From JBBTYG01 sp964418085 (GTDB lineage Bacteria > Patescibacteriota > Minisyncoccia > UBA6257 > 2-01-FULL-56-20): DNA of 41,719 nt. This document shows, piece after piece, positions 29,334 through 36,896 of this stretch. The notes beneath the pieces were generated by a model, which was given only the letters and a program-made list of their open reading frames with translations, was not told where the DNA came from and did no database searches. The position numbers and the translations under genes are program-made. The stretch covers positions 1 through 41,719 of the forward strand of contig CAYQKB010000003.1 in NCBI GenBank assembly GCA_964418085.1, in the 5' to 3' direction. Positions within the stretch are counted from its first letter, which is position 1; each line of letters starts with the position of its first letter.

Positions 29334-29445
29334 CCCGTTAGAAGCAGATCGCGATCACCGCGCTTCTGCGAACTTTGATAAAATGAGTATTTTTCATAAG
29401 GTAAATTGTGTGTAATACATCAAGCGATCGCGGCTTCTAATGGGA
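29334..29445. mobile_element. 112-bp element with terminal inverted repeats, copy 2 (before mreC)
   Basis: Ends CCCGTTAGAAGCAGATCGCG and GCGATCGCGGCTTCTAATGG match copy 1 at 515-626. The middle is unlike copy 1 except for a minus-strand ATGAAAAA start of a 19-codon ORF (29397-29338) whose TAA lies four bases before the mreC ATG. Both ORFs end I-A-I-C-F, which is encoded by the terminal repeat. Confidence 0.65.
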
Positions 29446-29454
29446 TTAGCACCA

Positions 29455-30498
29455 TTACAGATTTATCGAAAGCGGCTTGGGCGATGCGCTCAAAAATGCT
29501 TTATTGAGGTCAAATTCCTCAACCATAGCGCCGAGCCCGCGCGCAACGCACGTCAGTGGATTTTCAACGATATGCACGGGGACGCAAACCTCCTTATTGA
29601 TCAGTTCGCCGATACCGCGAAGCAGTGCGCCGCCACCGCACAAATAAATTCCGCGACTCAAAATATCACCAACAAGCTCCGGCGGAGTCGTCTCGATAAC
29701 TTCGTGAATTGATTCCACGATTGAAATAAGGGACTTACTGAGCGCTACGCGCACATGATTATCTTTTATAATAACTTCGCGCGGAAGTCCTGTCGCAAAG
29801 TCACGCCCGCGAATAGCCACGTCGAGCTTTTCGTTTGTGGGCAAAGCAGAGCCAACGGAAATTTTTGCAAATTCAGCAGTGGACTCGCCTATCGCCAGCC
29901 GGAATTCATCCCGCACAAAGCGCGTTATGTCTTCGTTAAACTTATCTCCCGCAATTTTGAGCGTTTTTGAAACAACCGTCCCACCAAGAGAAATAACATC
30001 TATATCCGTAGTACCGCCACCGATGTCCACAATCAGGCTCGCTGTCGGCTCTGCTATGGGAAGCCCGGCGCCGAGCGCCGCCGCGATCGGTGACTCCATC
30101 AAAAACACATGCGAACAGCCGGTGTTCACCGCCGCGTCCTCAACCGATTTTCGCTCTACCTCCGTAAGATCATTCGGTATCGCAAGAATTGCCCGCCGGT
30201 AACTCAAGACTCGGTTCGTGCGCAGTCGCCGCAGAAGCTCGCGCAAAAATTCCTGCGTCATGTCGAAATCCGATATCACGCCGTTTATGAGCGGCCGCAC
30301 CACGCTGATGTGCGGAGGCGTGCGCCCTAACATCTTCTTTGCCTCCTCGCCCACCGCCATTATTTTATTCGTCTTTGTGTTTACGGCGGCGACCGTCGGC
30401 TCGTTAATGACAATACCCTTATTTTTTAAATAAACGAGTGAATTTGCGGTGCCAAGATCAATACCGATGTCCATAAAAAAATTATCGAGAAATTTCAT
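29455..30498 (-). CDS. mreB: rod shape-determining protein MreB
   Basis: 347 aa. It contains the actin-type phosphate motifs D-I-G-I-D-L-G-T-A-N-S and I-V-D-I-G-G-G-T-T-D, the G-V-I-S-D-F-D segment and I-Y-L-C-G-G-G-A-L-L-R-G. MreB filaments orient cell-wall synthesis. The ATG overlaps the proS stop by 4 bp, and mreC and mreD follow. N-terminal K-F-L-D-N-F-F may be a membrane-binding helix. Confidence 0.97.
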   Translation of the reverse strand: MKFLDNFFMDIGIDLGTANSLVYLKNKGIVINEPTVAAVNTKTNKIMAVGEEAKKMLGRTPPHISVVRPLINGVISDFDMTQEFLRELLRRLRTNRVLSYRRAILAIPNDLTEVERKSVEDAAVNTGCSHVFLMESPIAAALGAGLPIAEPTASLIVDIGGGTTDIDVISLGGTVVSKTLKIAGDKFNEDITRFVRDEFRLAIGESTAEFAKISVGSALPTNEKLDVAIRGRDFATGLPREVIIKDNHVRVALSKSLISIVESIHEVIETTPPELVGDILSRGIYLCGGGALLRGIGELINKEVCVPVHIVENPLTCVARGLGAMVEEFDLNKAFLSASPKPLSINL

Positions 30499-31733
30499 TT
30501 TTTATGATTGGTTATTTTTTTGAGTATCTCACCGACATCCGCACTAACGATTTCTGTTCCCTCCGCGCTCCTCTTTTTAATCTCAACTTTCCCATCAAGC
30601 TTTGGGCTTACCACGAGCCGCCACGGGATTCCTATAACATCCGCCTCGACAAGCTTGCCTCCGGCAGACTCATCTCTGTCGTCATAAAGTACCTGAACGC
30701 CCTTCTCCTGTAAAGCTTGATATAATTTTTCGCCGTTTGCGCCATTGAGCGCAAGAAGGTGCACATGATACGGAGCGATCGATTCCGGCCATCGGATTCC
30801 ACCTTCATCGTGGAATAATTCCACAACCGTTCCCATCAAGCGCCCGAGCCCGATGCCATACGAGCCCATCACCACCGGCTTCTTCGCTCCAGTTTTGTCG
30901 GTAAATTGCAAATTAAATGCTTCCGAATATTTTGTTCCGAGCGGGAAAATATTCCCGACCTCAATAGATTTCTTTTCTTTGATTTCTCCGTCACATGCGG
31001 GGCACTTATCGCCGTCTTTGAGCTTCGAGATCTCTTTATTCTCGGCGTAATCGCACTTTTCGCACACATAAATGGTATCCTCACCAACATCGGAAACAAC
31101 TTGAAACTCGTGGGTATTTTTTGCCGTGAAATCCCCTCCCGCAGCAAGCGTATAAATAGCTTTGAGTCCAACGCGGTTAAAAATTTTGTGATACGCAACC
31201 GCGACCGACTCATAATACCTGTTCAAATCCTCTTCGGACTCATGAAAGCTGTATAAATCTTTCATCATAAATTCTTTCCCGCGCAGCATACCGGACTTTG
31301 CCCGCGCTTCATTCCGGAATTTGGTCTGAATCTGGTATGCGGAAAATGGAAGGTCGTTATACGAACTGATATATTTTGTCGCGATTGCGGTGAGCACTTC
31401 TTCGTGCGTCCAACCGAGAGAAAAGTTCGGGCTCTTGCCATTTTTCTCGATCGCGTCGAAACCGACCGGCAAATCAAATCGCCCCGTCGCTTCCAAATAT
31501 TTTTTCTCCACAAGCGCGGGCATAAACATTTCCTGCCCTCCCACGGCATCCATTTCTTCGCGAATAATGCGCGCGATATTTTGCAAAACTCTCCACCCAA
31601 GCGGCAAATACGAATACACGCCCCCAGAATTCTTAAACACAAATCCGCCCCGCTCCAAAAGCTGTGCATTCACCGCCACCTCACCCCTCGGCGAATTCCG
31701 CAAAACCTTGGTAAATAGTTGTGATTGTTTCAT
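30495..31733 (-). CDS. proS: prolyl-tRNA synthetase, short form without editing insert
   Basis: 412 aa versus about 570 in E. coli. Class II motif 1 lies around L-P-L-G-W-R-V-L; motif 2 is F-R-N-E-A-R-A-K-S-G-M-L-R-G-K-E-F; motif 3 is G-S-Y-G-I-G-L-G-R. Between motifs 2 and 3 the INS editing domain is replaced by a short stretch with C-E-K-C and C-P-A-C, a likely zinc ribbon. It charges tRNA-Pro; Ala-tRNA-Pro editing would need a trans factor. Overlaps mreB by 4 bp. Confidence 0.95.
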   Translation of the reverse strand: MKQSQLFTKVLRNSPRGEVAVNAQLLERGGFVFKNSGGVYSYLPLGWRVLQNIARIIREEMDAVGGQEMFMPALVEKKYLEATGRFDLPVGFDAIEKNGKSPNFSLGWTHEEVLTAIATKYISSYNDLPFSAYQIQTKFRNEARAKSGMLRGKEFMMKDLYSFHESEEDLNRYYESVAVAYHKIFNRVGLKAIYTLAAGGDFTAKNTHEFQVVSDVGEDTIYVCEKCDYAENKEISKLKDGDKCPACDGEIKEKKSIEVGNIFPLGTKYSEAFNLQFTDKTGAKKPVVMGSYGIGLGRLMGTVVELFHDEGGIRWPESIAPYHVHLLALNGANGEKLYQALQEKGVQVLYDDRDESAGGKLVEADVIGIPWRLVVSPKLDGKVEIKKRSAEGTEIVSADVGEILKKITNHKK

Positions 31734-31852
31734 ACAATTAACTTATAATTTTTAACTTATAACAAGCACCTAGAAAAGCGACTTATGACAGTAAGACTAG
31801 CACTGAAATTATTTTCTGTCATTCTCAGATTTTTTCTATTATTCCTTTGCTT

Positions 31853-31927
31853 TTTCTGTCATTCCCGCGCAGGCGGGAATCCAGAAAAGAAACTCTGGAT
31901 CCCCGTTTTCACGGGGATGACAGAAAG
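31853..31927. repeat. REP-like palindromic pair
   Basis: TTCTGTCATTCCCGCGCAGG followed by CGGGAATCCAG, and CTCTGGATCCCCGTTTTCAC followed by GGGGATGACAG, face each other. Each half is a hairpin, and the pair forms a larger one. This is the widespread GTCATTCCCGC-type extragenic repeat. A partial GTCATTCTCAG lies just left. Confidence 0.75.
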
Positions 31928-31980
31928 AATGTCATAATGACGATACTCACAAACCCCCGTCCCCATTAGCCTAACTCTGC

Positions 31981-32009
31981 TTGACGAAAAACCATAAAAA
32001 TGTTAAGTT
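31981..32009 (+). promoter_or_regulatory. promoter for the 32123 gene
   Basis: TTGACG, a 17-nt spacer and TAAGTT. Confidence 0.55.
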
Positions 32010-32026
32010 ATGAAAGTTAGAAAATT

Positions 32027-32039
32027 GTTCTTTGACAAG
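32027..32039 (+). promoter_or_regulatory. boxA-like motif
   Basis: TGTTCTTTGACAA, close to the boxA consensus, about 18 nt behind the -10. Confidence 0.5.
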
Positions 32040-32043
32040 TACA

Positions 32044-32109
32044 TTCACTACAGAAATCGATCCCCTGCCACTTGTAAGTGGAGAAACAGGAGCTCGCGAC
32101 TGTAGTGAA
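32044..32109 (+). promoter_or_regulatory. leader hairpin before the 32123 gene
   Basis: TTCACTACAG and CTGTAGTGAA pair perfectly and enclose a second hairpin CCACTTGTAAGTGG flanked by CCTG/CAGG. The outer arm recalls the CTGTAGTGAAAC end of the 7403-7457 hairpin. Confidence 0.65.
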
Positions 32110-32122
32110 ACAAGTAAAACTT

Positions 32123-32344
32123 ATGAAATTCTATTATTATATTCTGCTCGTAGTCCTGTCTATCGCTTTAGGATGCGATAAGTCACCTCCCGTGAAATGT
32201 CGTCTTGTTTGGACGAACACTGCAACAGCGTATGGTGGTCATGGCGACTGGTTTTCTATCAAAGAAGAGGCTGTGTTGCGGGCATACGTTGAAACAAACC
32301 GGATCACACATCCGGAATTAAACCACTGGCTTGAATATAAATAA
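32123..32344 (+). CDS. small lipoprotein, 73 aa
   Basis: Start at ATG 32123, because the residues from there form a lipoprotein signal (M-K-F-Y-Y-Y-I-L-L-V-V-L-S-I-A-L-G-C) with lipobox I-A-L-G-C. An earlier frame start at 32078 lies inside the leader hairpin. The mature part of about 55 residues has K-C-R-L-V-W-T-N-T-A-T-A-Y-G-G-H-G-D-W and is otherwise unrecognised. It is likely tethered to the outside of the membrane. The unit has its own promoter, boxA-like motif and terminator. Confidence 0.75.
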   Translation: MKFYYYILLVVLSIALGCDKSPPVKCRLVWTNTATAYGGHGDWFSIKEEAVLRAYVETNRITHPELNHWLEYK

Positions 32345-32361
32345 CCAAGCCCAGGCAAAAT

Positions 32362-32406
32362 CCCCCGCCCAAGACGAAAGTCAACGGCGGGGAATTTATT
32401 TTTTAG
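32362..32406 (+). terminator. intrinsic terminator
   Basis: CCCCGCC, a 16-nt loop and GGCGGGG are followed by AATTTATTTTTT. Confidence 0.7.
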
Positions 32407-32450
32407 GAGTATTAAATCACCGGAGTTACACGAACTTGATGTATCGAAAA

Positions 32451-32459
32451 TGGTATAAT
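32451..32459 (+). promoter_or_regulatory. extended -10 promoter for the 32522 gene
   Basis: TGGTATAAT, the same string as before recG. No good -35 is present. Confidence 0.6.
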
Positions 32460-32521
32460 TGAGACAGCAATAAAGGTCGACATTTTAAACTATTTCATTT
32501 AAACCCATGAAAGGATTACAC

Positions 32522-32731
32522 ATGACCACATTCATCCTCCTCGCAATTGGAGGCTTGAACTGGCTTCTTGTTGGACTCACCGGATGGGACATCGGGACTA
32601 TCTTCGGAGGGCAGGGCGCGGTCATCTCCCGCATCATTTACGTTCTTGTCGGCCTCTCGGCAGTCTATGAACTTGCCATCCACAAAAAGACCTGCAAAAT
32701 GTGCGGATCGTCCATGCCGATGACTTCCTAG
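32522..32731 (+). CDS. DUF378-like small membrane protein, 69 aa
   Basis: AAAGGA lies 7-8 nt before ATG 32522, so this start is preferred over ATG 32507. Two membrane segments, I-L-L-A-I-G-G-L-N-W-L-L-V-G-L and S-R-I-I-Y-V-L-V-G-L-S-A-V-Y, match the DUF378 family, whose role is unknown. The C-terminus adds C-K-M-C-G, a possible metal site not typical of the family as I know it. Confidence 0.85.
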   Translation: MTTFILLAIGGLNWLLVGLTGWDIGTIFGGQGAVISRIIYVLVGLSAVYELAIHKKTCKMCGSSMPMTS

Positions 32732-32752
32732 AATCTCAAATTGCCAGAAAAC

Positions 32753-32790
32753 AAAAAATCCCATGCGCGTGAGGTGCTATAGGGTTTTTT
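32753..32790. terminator. bidirectional terminator between the 32522 gene and mraY
   Basis: AAAAAATCCCAT and ATAGGGTTTTTTG flank a GC-rich loop. Runs on both sides suit both strands. Confidence 0.55.
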
Positions 32791-32795
32791 GTTTT

Positions 32796-33848
32796 TTATT
32801 TCGCAAGTAACCGCGAGAGAAAGAAAACAACAAGACCAAGCGCGCAAAAAAGCGCCGAAATAATCCAAAAGCGCATGGTAACCTGGGATTCCGGCCAGCC
32901 CAAGGCTTCAAAATGATGGTGAAGCGGAGAAGAAAGAAAAACTTTTTTACCGCGAAGCTTTTTACTCGCAAGTTGAATAATGACGGAAAGGGATTCGATG
33001 ACGAATATAATCGCAAAAAACGGGAGAAGAAATGTGGTATCAGTCAGCATGGAGATCACGCCGATGACGATACCGACGGACATCGAGCCGGTGTCTCCCA
33101 TGAAAAATTTTGCGGGATAGATGTTGAACCACAAAAACGCGAGAAGTGCACCGGCAATGGTCGCCCCAAACGCGGCGAGATCATAGCGGTTCAAAACAAA
33201 TGCTACGGTGATAAGCGAACAAACCGCAAAAAGGCATACCCCGCCCAGAAGTCCATCGAGACCGTCCGTTTCGTTTGCCGAAAAAGCGCTCGAAATAATA
33301 ATGAACATAAAAATCGGAATATACCAAAAGCCGATGTCAAAACTTCCCAAAAACGGAATGGAGAGAATGTGCCAATCAAGCCGGAAATAAAACCACCACG
33401 CTCCGATCGCGGCAACGATCGCGTAGAGAATGAGCTTATGCCGTACTTTGATCCCTCCGCCCGAAGCCCCGCCAATACCTTTCACTCCAAACCAGTCGTC
33501 CAGTAGCCCCAAAAGCCCGGCGATGAGCAGCGTTACAAGCGGGAGATATGTCTCCGCACGATTGATAAAATTAAGCTGCTTCCATGGCCCGTCGAAAAGC
33601 GTATTCAAAATCCAAAAAACGACTGCGAGCAAAAGCACCGTTCCCCAGATGATCACACCGCCAGCCGTCGGAGTCCCCGCTTTCCGTTCATGAAACTTAT
33701 GGAAAACGGGTGTCCTGCTCTGTTCGCGTATCTGCTTTTTGAAACGTGCTTTCTCTAAAAACTTGAACCAAAACGGAGTGATGACAAGCGCGGTGAAAAA
33801 CGAAATTGTCGCGAGAAGTATGATTCGGGCTGTTTGAAAAATAAGCAT
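32796..33848 (-). CDS. mraY: phospho-N-acetylmuramoyl-pentapeptide transferase
   Basis: 350 aa, about ten membrane segments. Catalytic signatures: L-L-D-D-W near residues 115-119, the N-E-T-D-G-L-D-G-L motif near 192-200, and the H-H-H-F-E motif near the C-terminus. MraY makes lipid I from UDP-MurNAc-pentapeptide and undecaprenyl phosphate at the inner membrane. Here it stands with scpAB rather than in an mur/fts cluster. A palindromic AT-rich spacer separates it from scpB. Confidence 0.96.
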   Translation of the reverse strand: MLIFQTARIILLATISFFTALVITPFWFKFLEKARFKKQIREQSRTPVFHKFHERKAGTPTAGGVIIWGTVLLLAVVFWILNTLFDGPWKQLNFINRAETYLPLVTLLIAGLLGLLDDWFGVKGIGGASGGGIKVRHKLILYAIVAAIGAWWFYFRLDWHILSIPFLGSFDIGFWYIPIFMFIIISSAFSANETDGLDGLLGGVCLFAVCSLITVAFVLNRYDLAAFGATIAGALLAFLWFNIYPAKFFMGDTGSMSVGIVIGVISMLTDTTFLLPFFAIIFVIESLSVIIQLASKKLRGKKVFLSSPLHHHFEALGWPESQVTMRFWIISALFCALGLVVFFLSRLLAK

Positions 33849-33849
33849 G

Positions 33850-33968
33850 ATATATAAATTTCTAATTACTAATATCTAATTTCTAATAAAATAATTAATC
33901 GTAAATTTTAAAAAATCAGACATTTGGATTTTCATTAGAAATTAGTAATTGGAAATTAGAAATTGAGT
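33850..33968. repeat. palindromic AT-rich word-repeat spacer, type 3
   Basis: AATTTCTAATTACTAATATC and TAATTTCTAAT on the left, ATTAGAAATTAGTAATTGG and AAATTAGAAATT on the right, about 30 bp of imperfect complementarity. It sits between scpB and mraY. Confidence 0.7.
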
Positions 33969-33975
33969 CGCAAAC

Positions 33976-34590
33976 TTAAGAGCTAGACTGAGGCGATGCT
34001 TCTGGTTGCGGCGGCAAAGTTTGCGCTGTGGGCTGAGCAACCCCTCCTGCTTCAAATTTTTTGAGAAGCTCTCTGAACTTTCCGAAATCCGGAAGACCTT
34101 CTTTTGTTTCAAGTCCGAAATGTCGAAGCATTTCAAAGCTCGGCTGATACAAATACGCGTTCGTGTTGGCCGGATCGGGCACGCGCTCCACGAGCCCGCG
34201 CATCAAAAGGCTCCGCAAAATAAAAGTCGAGTTCACGCCCCGGAGATATTCTATTCTGCTTCGCGAGATCGGCCCGAAATACGAAATCACAGCAAGCGCT
34301 TCAACACTCGCAGGCGTGAGATCTTCCGAAAGCTCCTCCTTCACGAAGCTTTCAACAAGTGATCCGAATGTCGACTTCGTGACAAGCTGCACTTTTTCGC
34401 CATCAAGAATAACTGCCAATCCTCGATCCGCCGAATCAAGCCTTTTTTTAAATTCCAAAACAAGCGCAGAAACTTCCTCGGGCGTTTGAAGTGCCAAAAT
34501 CGCCTGAATTTTTTTGAAAGCAAGCGGCTCGCCATGTATAAAAAGGAGTGCCTCGAGCGCCGCCACATTTTGTTCAACAGTTTTTTCCAT
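33976..34590 (-). CDS. scpB: segregation and condensation protein B
   Basis: 204 aa. Two winged-helix regions: L-E-A-L-L-F-I-H-G-E-P-L-A-F-K-K-I and L-T-P-A-S-V-E-A-L-A-V-I-S-Y-F-G-P-I-S-R, followed by G-L-V-E-R-V. ScpB binds ScpA and regulates the SMC complex. It lies 18 nt behind scpA. The last 25 residues are Gln/Pro/Ser-rich and probably disordered. Confidence 0.93.
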   Translation of the reverse strand: MEKTVEQNVAALEALLFIHGEPLAFKKIQAILALQTPEEVSALVLEFKKRLDSADRGLAVILDGEKVQLVTKSTFGSLVESFVKEELSEDLTPASVEALAVISYFGPISRSRIEYLRGVNSTFILRSLLMRGLVERVPDPANTNAYLYQPSFEMLRHFGLETKEGLPDFGKFRELLKKFEAGGVAQPTAQTLPPQPEASPQSSS

Positions 34591-34608
34591 ACAAATTTTT
34601 TATTGATG

Positions 34609-35355
34609 TTACTCGCTCGCCGGAACCGACGACGTGATGATTATATCAGAAAAATGTTCCGCCTGCTCCAAAAATATCCGCTGTTCACGCGCAAGGTGGA
34701 GTATGGCAAGAAAAATAGTTATGGCTTCAATTCTCGACCGCGCACCGGAAAGATTTTTGAAAGTTGATCCGCCCGTCTGCTCAAGGCGGAGAATAACTTC
34801 CTGAATTTTTTCTTCAAGCGTCACTATCGCCTCTTCAATGGTTTTACTCTCAAGTATGATCCCTTTGAAGCTTTCAAACATCTTCTCAAGCGCAGCCGTC
34901 ATCGCCCCGAGTGCCAAGTTTTCTCCGGGATAAAAAACCCTCGCTTCGGGCGGAAGTGATGAGAGTCCCCTGTCCAAAAGAAACGGCCGCCCCCATGAGT
35001 GCTTGCTCGTCCGCCATCCTTCAAGCATCTTTCCAATGAGCGGCTTTAATTCTCGATACAGACGCAGTCGCGACTCAAGCTCTTTCGCGGAGCTCTCTTC
35101 CTCCGGATTCAAATCGAGCTCCGGCAAAAGAAATTTTGACTTGATGAAAATGAGCCGGCTCGCGACGGAAATAAAATCTGCGACAAGACGCAAGTCCGCT
35201 CTCGCATCGGTAAGAGTTCTCAAATATTGAATAAAATCGTCCGTCACCTGCGCAAGGCTTATCTGCGTCACTTCCATTTTCCGGCCTTCAATAAGCTCCA
35301 AAAGCTTGTCGAGTGGGCCTGCGTATTGGGGGAGATTTAATTGATATGTAGACAT
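34609..35355 (-). CDS. scpA: segregation and condensation protein A
   Basis: 248 aa. The N-terminal signature Y-A-G-P-L-D-K-L-L-E-L-I-E and the following V-T-D-D-F-I-Q-Y-L match the kleisin that bridges SMC heads. A charged middle part carries E-E-S-S-A-K-E-L-E-S-R-L, and the C-terminus is a winged helix with A-I-T-I-F-L-A-I-L-H-L-A-R-E-Q-R. smc is not in the window. Confidence 0.93.
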   Translation of the reverse strand: MSTYQLNLPQYAGPLDKLLELIEGRKMEVTQISLAQVTDDFIQYLRTLTDARADLRLVADFISVASRLIFIKSKFLLPELDLNPEEESSAKELESRLRLYRELKPLIGKMLEGWRTSKHSWGRPFLLDRGLSSLPPEARVFYPGENLALGAMTAALEKMFESFKGIILESKTIEEAIVTLEEKIQEVILRLEQTGGSTFKNLSGARSRIEAITIFLAILHLAREQRIFLEQAEHFSDIIITSSVPASE

Positions 35356-35377
35356 TTTCCTTAACTCTTAATCTAGT

Positions 35378-35468
35378 TAGAGAGTAATCGCCAATAATGC
35401 AAATCTTAGCAAATAATGCGAATAAATTCGCGTTATTTATTTTTTTAGATTCGCATTATTCGCGAGTA
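35378..35468. repeat. palindromic AT-rich word-repeat spacer, type 1
   Basis: AGAGTAATCGCCAATAATGC and AAATCT on the left, AGATTCGCATTATTCGCGAG and TACTCT on the right pair with about four mismatches. AAATAATGCGAAT/ATTCGCGTTATTT forms an inner palindrome. This is the two-armed form of the type 1 spacers. Confidence 0.75.
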
Positions 35469-36784
35469 CTCTGGAGCGCACCTTCAGTATAAATGTTTGC
35501 GGGATTCCACAAAAGCCAGCCGCCGAATTTATCACTGGATGTTGGAACCGCGTCAGCCATTGCCTGAATCTGTTTATCCACCATCGGCGCATCATATGTT
35601 GCGCCGAGGTCAAAATCTTGCAACCACGGCCGGAGCTTTGCCCGAAATTGATTGTCCGGAGTGCGCATAAGCGTAACAACCTTCTTTACCGTTGAAGTTC
35701 CGTTCATCGTAGTTGTCGTCGTCGTAAAAGTAAGGAGCCGATATAAAGCATGGCTCATTGAATAGTCTACAACTTCGTATGGATACGCTGCAGGATTTTT
35801 ATATCCCAAAAATCCGGTTGCAAAATGCGAGGGATACACCATCGGAGACACATAATCAAAATTTTTATACGCATCTTCTATCACCTGGCCGATGCCCAGA
35901 TCGTCGTGGTTCACGGTCGTGAGACCGAAAAGATCCGCGGAAAGTTTTGCATCACCCAGACTATTTCTGATATAGCTGAAAAAATTTCCGATTATTTTAT
36001 GCCGCGCAGTCTTCATATCCCACGAAGGAAAACCGATATTTGCCAAATCTCCGTCCGATGCGAAGCGGATATAATCAAAATTTATTTCATCGAATCCGCG
36101 GGCGAGAGCGTCCCGTGCGATTGACGCAAGATATTCCCATACAGGCTCTGATGCAGGATCGAGCCACGCAAGCCCGCTCCTGTCTTTCCACACTTCACCG
36201 GTCGCTTTATTTTTGAGCGCCCATTCCGGATACGCCTCCGCCACGATCGGATCCTGAAACGCCGTAATCCGACCGATCACATAAATCCCTTCGTCGTGAA
36301 GCCGTTTGATAACGGCGTTGGGATGCAAAATCCGAATCTGTCCGAGAGCACCCGAATCACGCGCAACGGTCGAAGAGACAGCATACGAGAGATAGCCGGA
36401 GTAGTCCTTGATATCTATGACGACCGTGTTTAATTCCGTTCTCTTTATAAGAGCGATGATCGAATTTAGCCGCGATGTCGATCCCGCCGACCAGCCCGTG
36501 AGATAGATTCCTTTTACCACCGCCGGAGGATTCGCAAGCTGGAGCTGATTTGGCACATCACCGGAAATTTTGGGAACCTGGTAAACAATCTGCAACGCCG
36601 ATGAAGACACGCCGGAAGTTTCATTCTCTAAAATCGCGGTGCTCGTCTCGAATGCTCCTGCGGTTTTCAAAGTATTGTTTTCGGCTCCAAGCGGAGTCTC
36701 GATTGTCACAACCCTTCCCGGCAAAAGCAAAAACAATCCAGCGATGATGATCGAAAATAAAATTGCGCCGGATAAAAACTTCAT
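35456..36784 (-). CDS. membrane-anchored putative glycoside hydrolase (DUF4015-like)
   Basis: 442 aa. An N-terminal signal anchor (about 5-26) is followed from residue 90 by a TIM-barrel-like domain: G-I-Y-L-T-G-W-S-A-G, V-V-I-D-I-K-D-Y-S-G, G-I-Y-V-I-G-R-I-T-A-F, I-N-F-D-Y-I-R-F, and Y-D-Y-V-S-P-M-V-Y-P-type ending (here F-D-Y-V-S-P-M-V-Y-P). This is the pattern of PF13200 putative glycosyl hydrolases, distantly like GH13. The substrate is unknown; cell-wall or surface glycan is plausible because it faces outward. It may head the scpA-scpB-mraY run. Confidence 0.85.
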   Translation of the reverse strand: MKFLSGAILFSIIIAGLFLLLPGRVVTIETPLGAENNTLKTAGAFETSTAILENETSGVSSSALQIVYQVPKISGDVPNQLQLANPPAVVKGIYLTGWSAGSTSRLNSIIALIKRTELNTVVIDIKDYSGYLSYAVSSTVARDSGALGQIRILHPNAVIKRLHDEGIYVIGRITAFQDPIVAEAYPEWALKNKATGEVWKDRSGLAWLDPASEPVWEYLASIARDALARGFDEINFDYIRFASDGDLANIGFPSWDMKTARHKIIGNFFSYIRNSLGDAKLSADLFGLTTVNHDDLGIGQVIEDAYKNFDYVSPMVYPSHFATGFLGYKNPAAYPYEVVDYSMSHALYRLLTFTTTTTTMNGTSTVKKVVTLMRTPDNQFRAKLRPWLQDFDLGATYDAPMVDKQIQAMADAVPTSSDKFGGWLLWNPANIYTEGALQSTRE

Positions 36785-36884
36785 TGAATCAAGTATAGTA
36801 TAAAACGGCGCTTAATCAACAATTACGGGCATATCCGCCCCACGAACAAGACCATAAATACTTTTCTTATCGGGTAACACGAGG

Positions 36885-36890
36885 TAAAAT
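36885..36890 (+). promoter_or_regulatory. possible valS -10 box (leaderless start)
   Basis: TAAAAT ends 6 nt before the valS ATG, so a transcript from it would begin at or near the start codon. No clear -35 and no Shine-Dalgarno. Confidence 0.35.
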
Positions 36891-36896
36891 ACTGGA

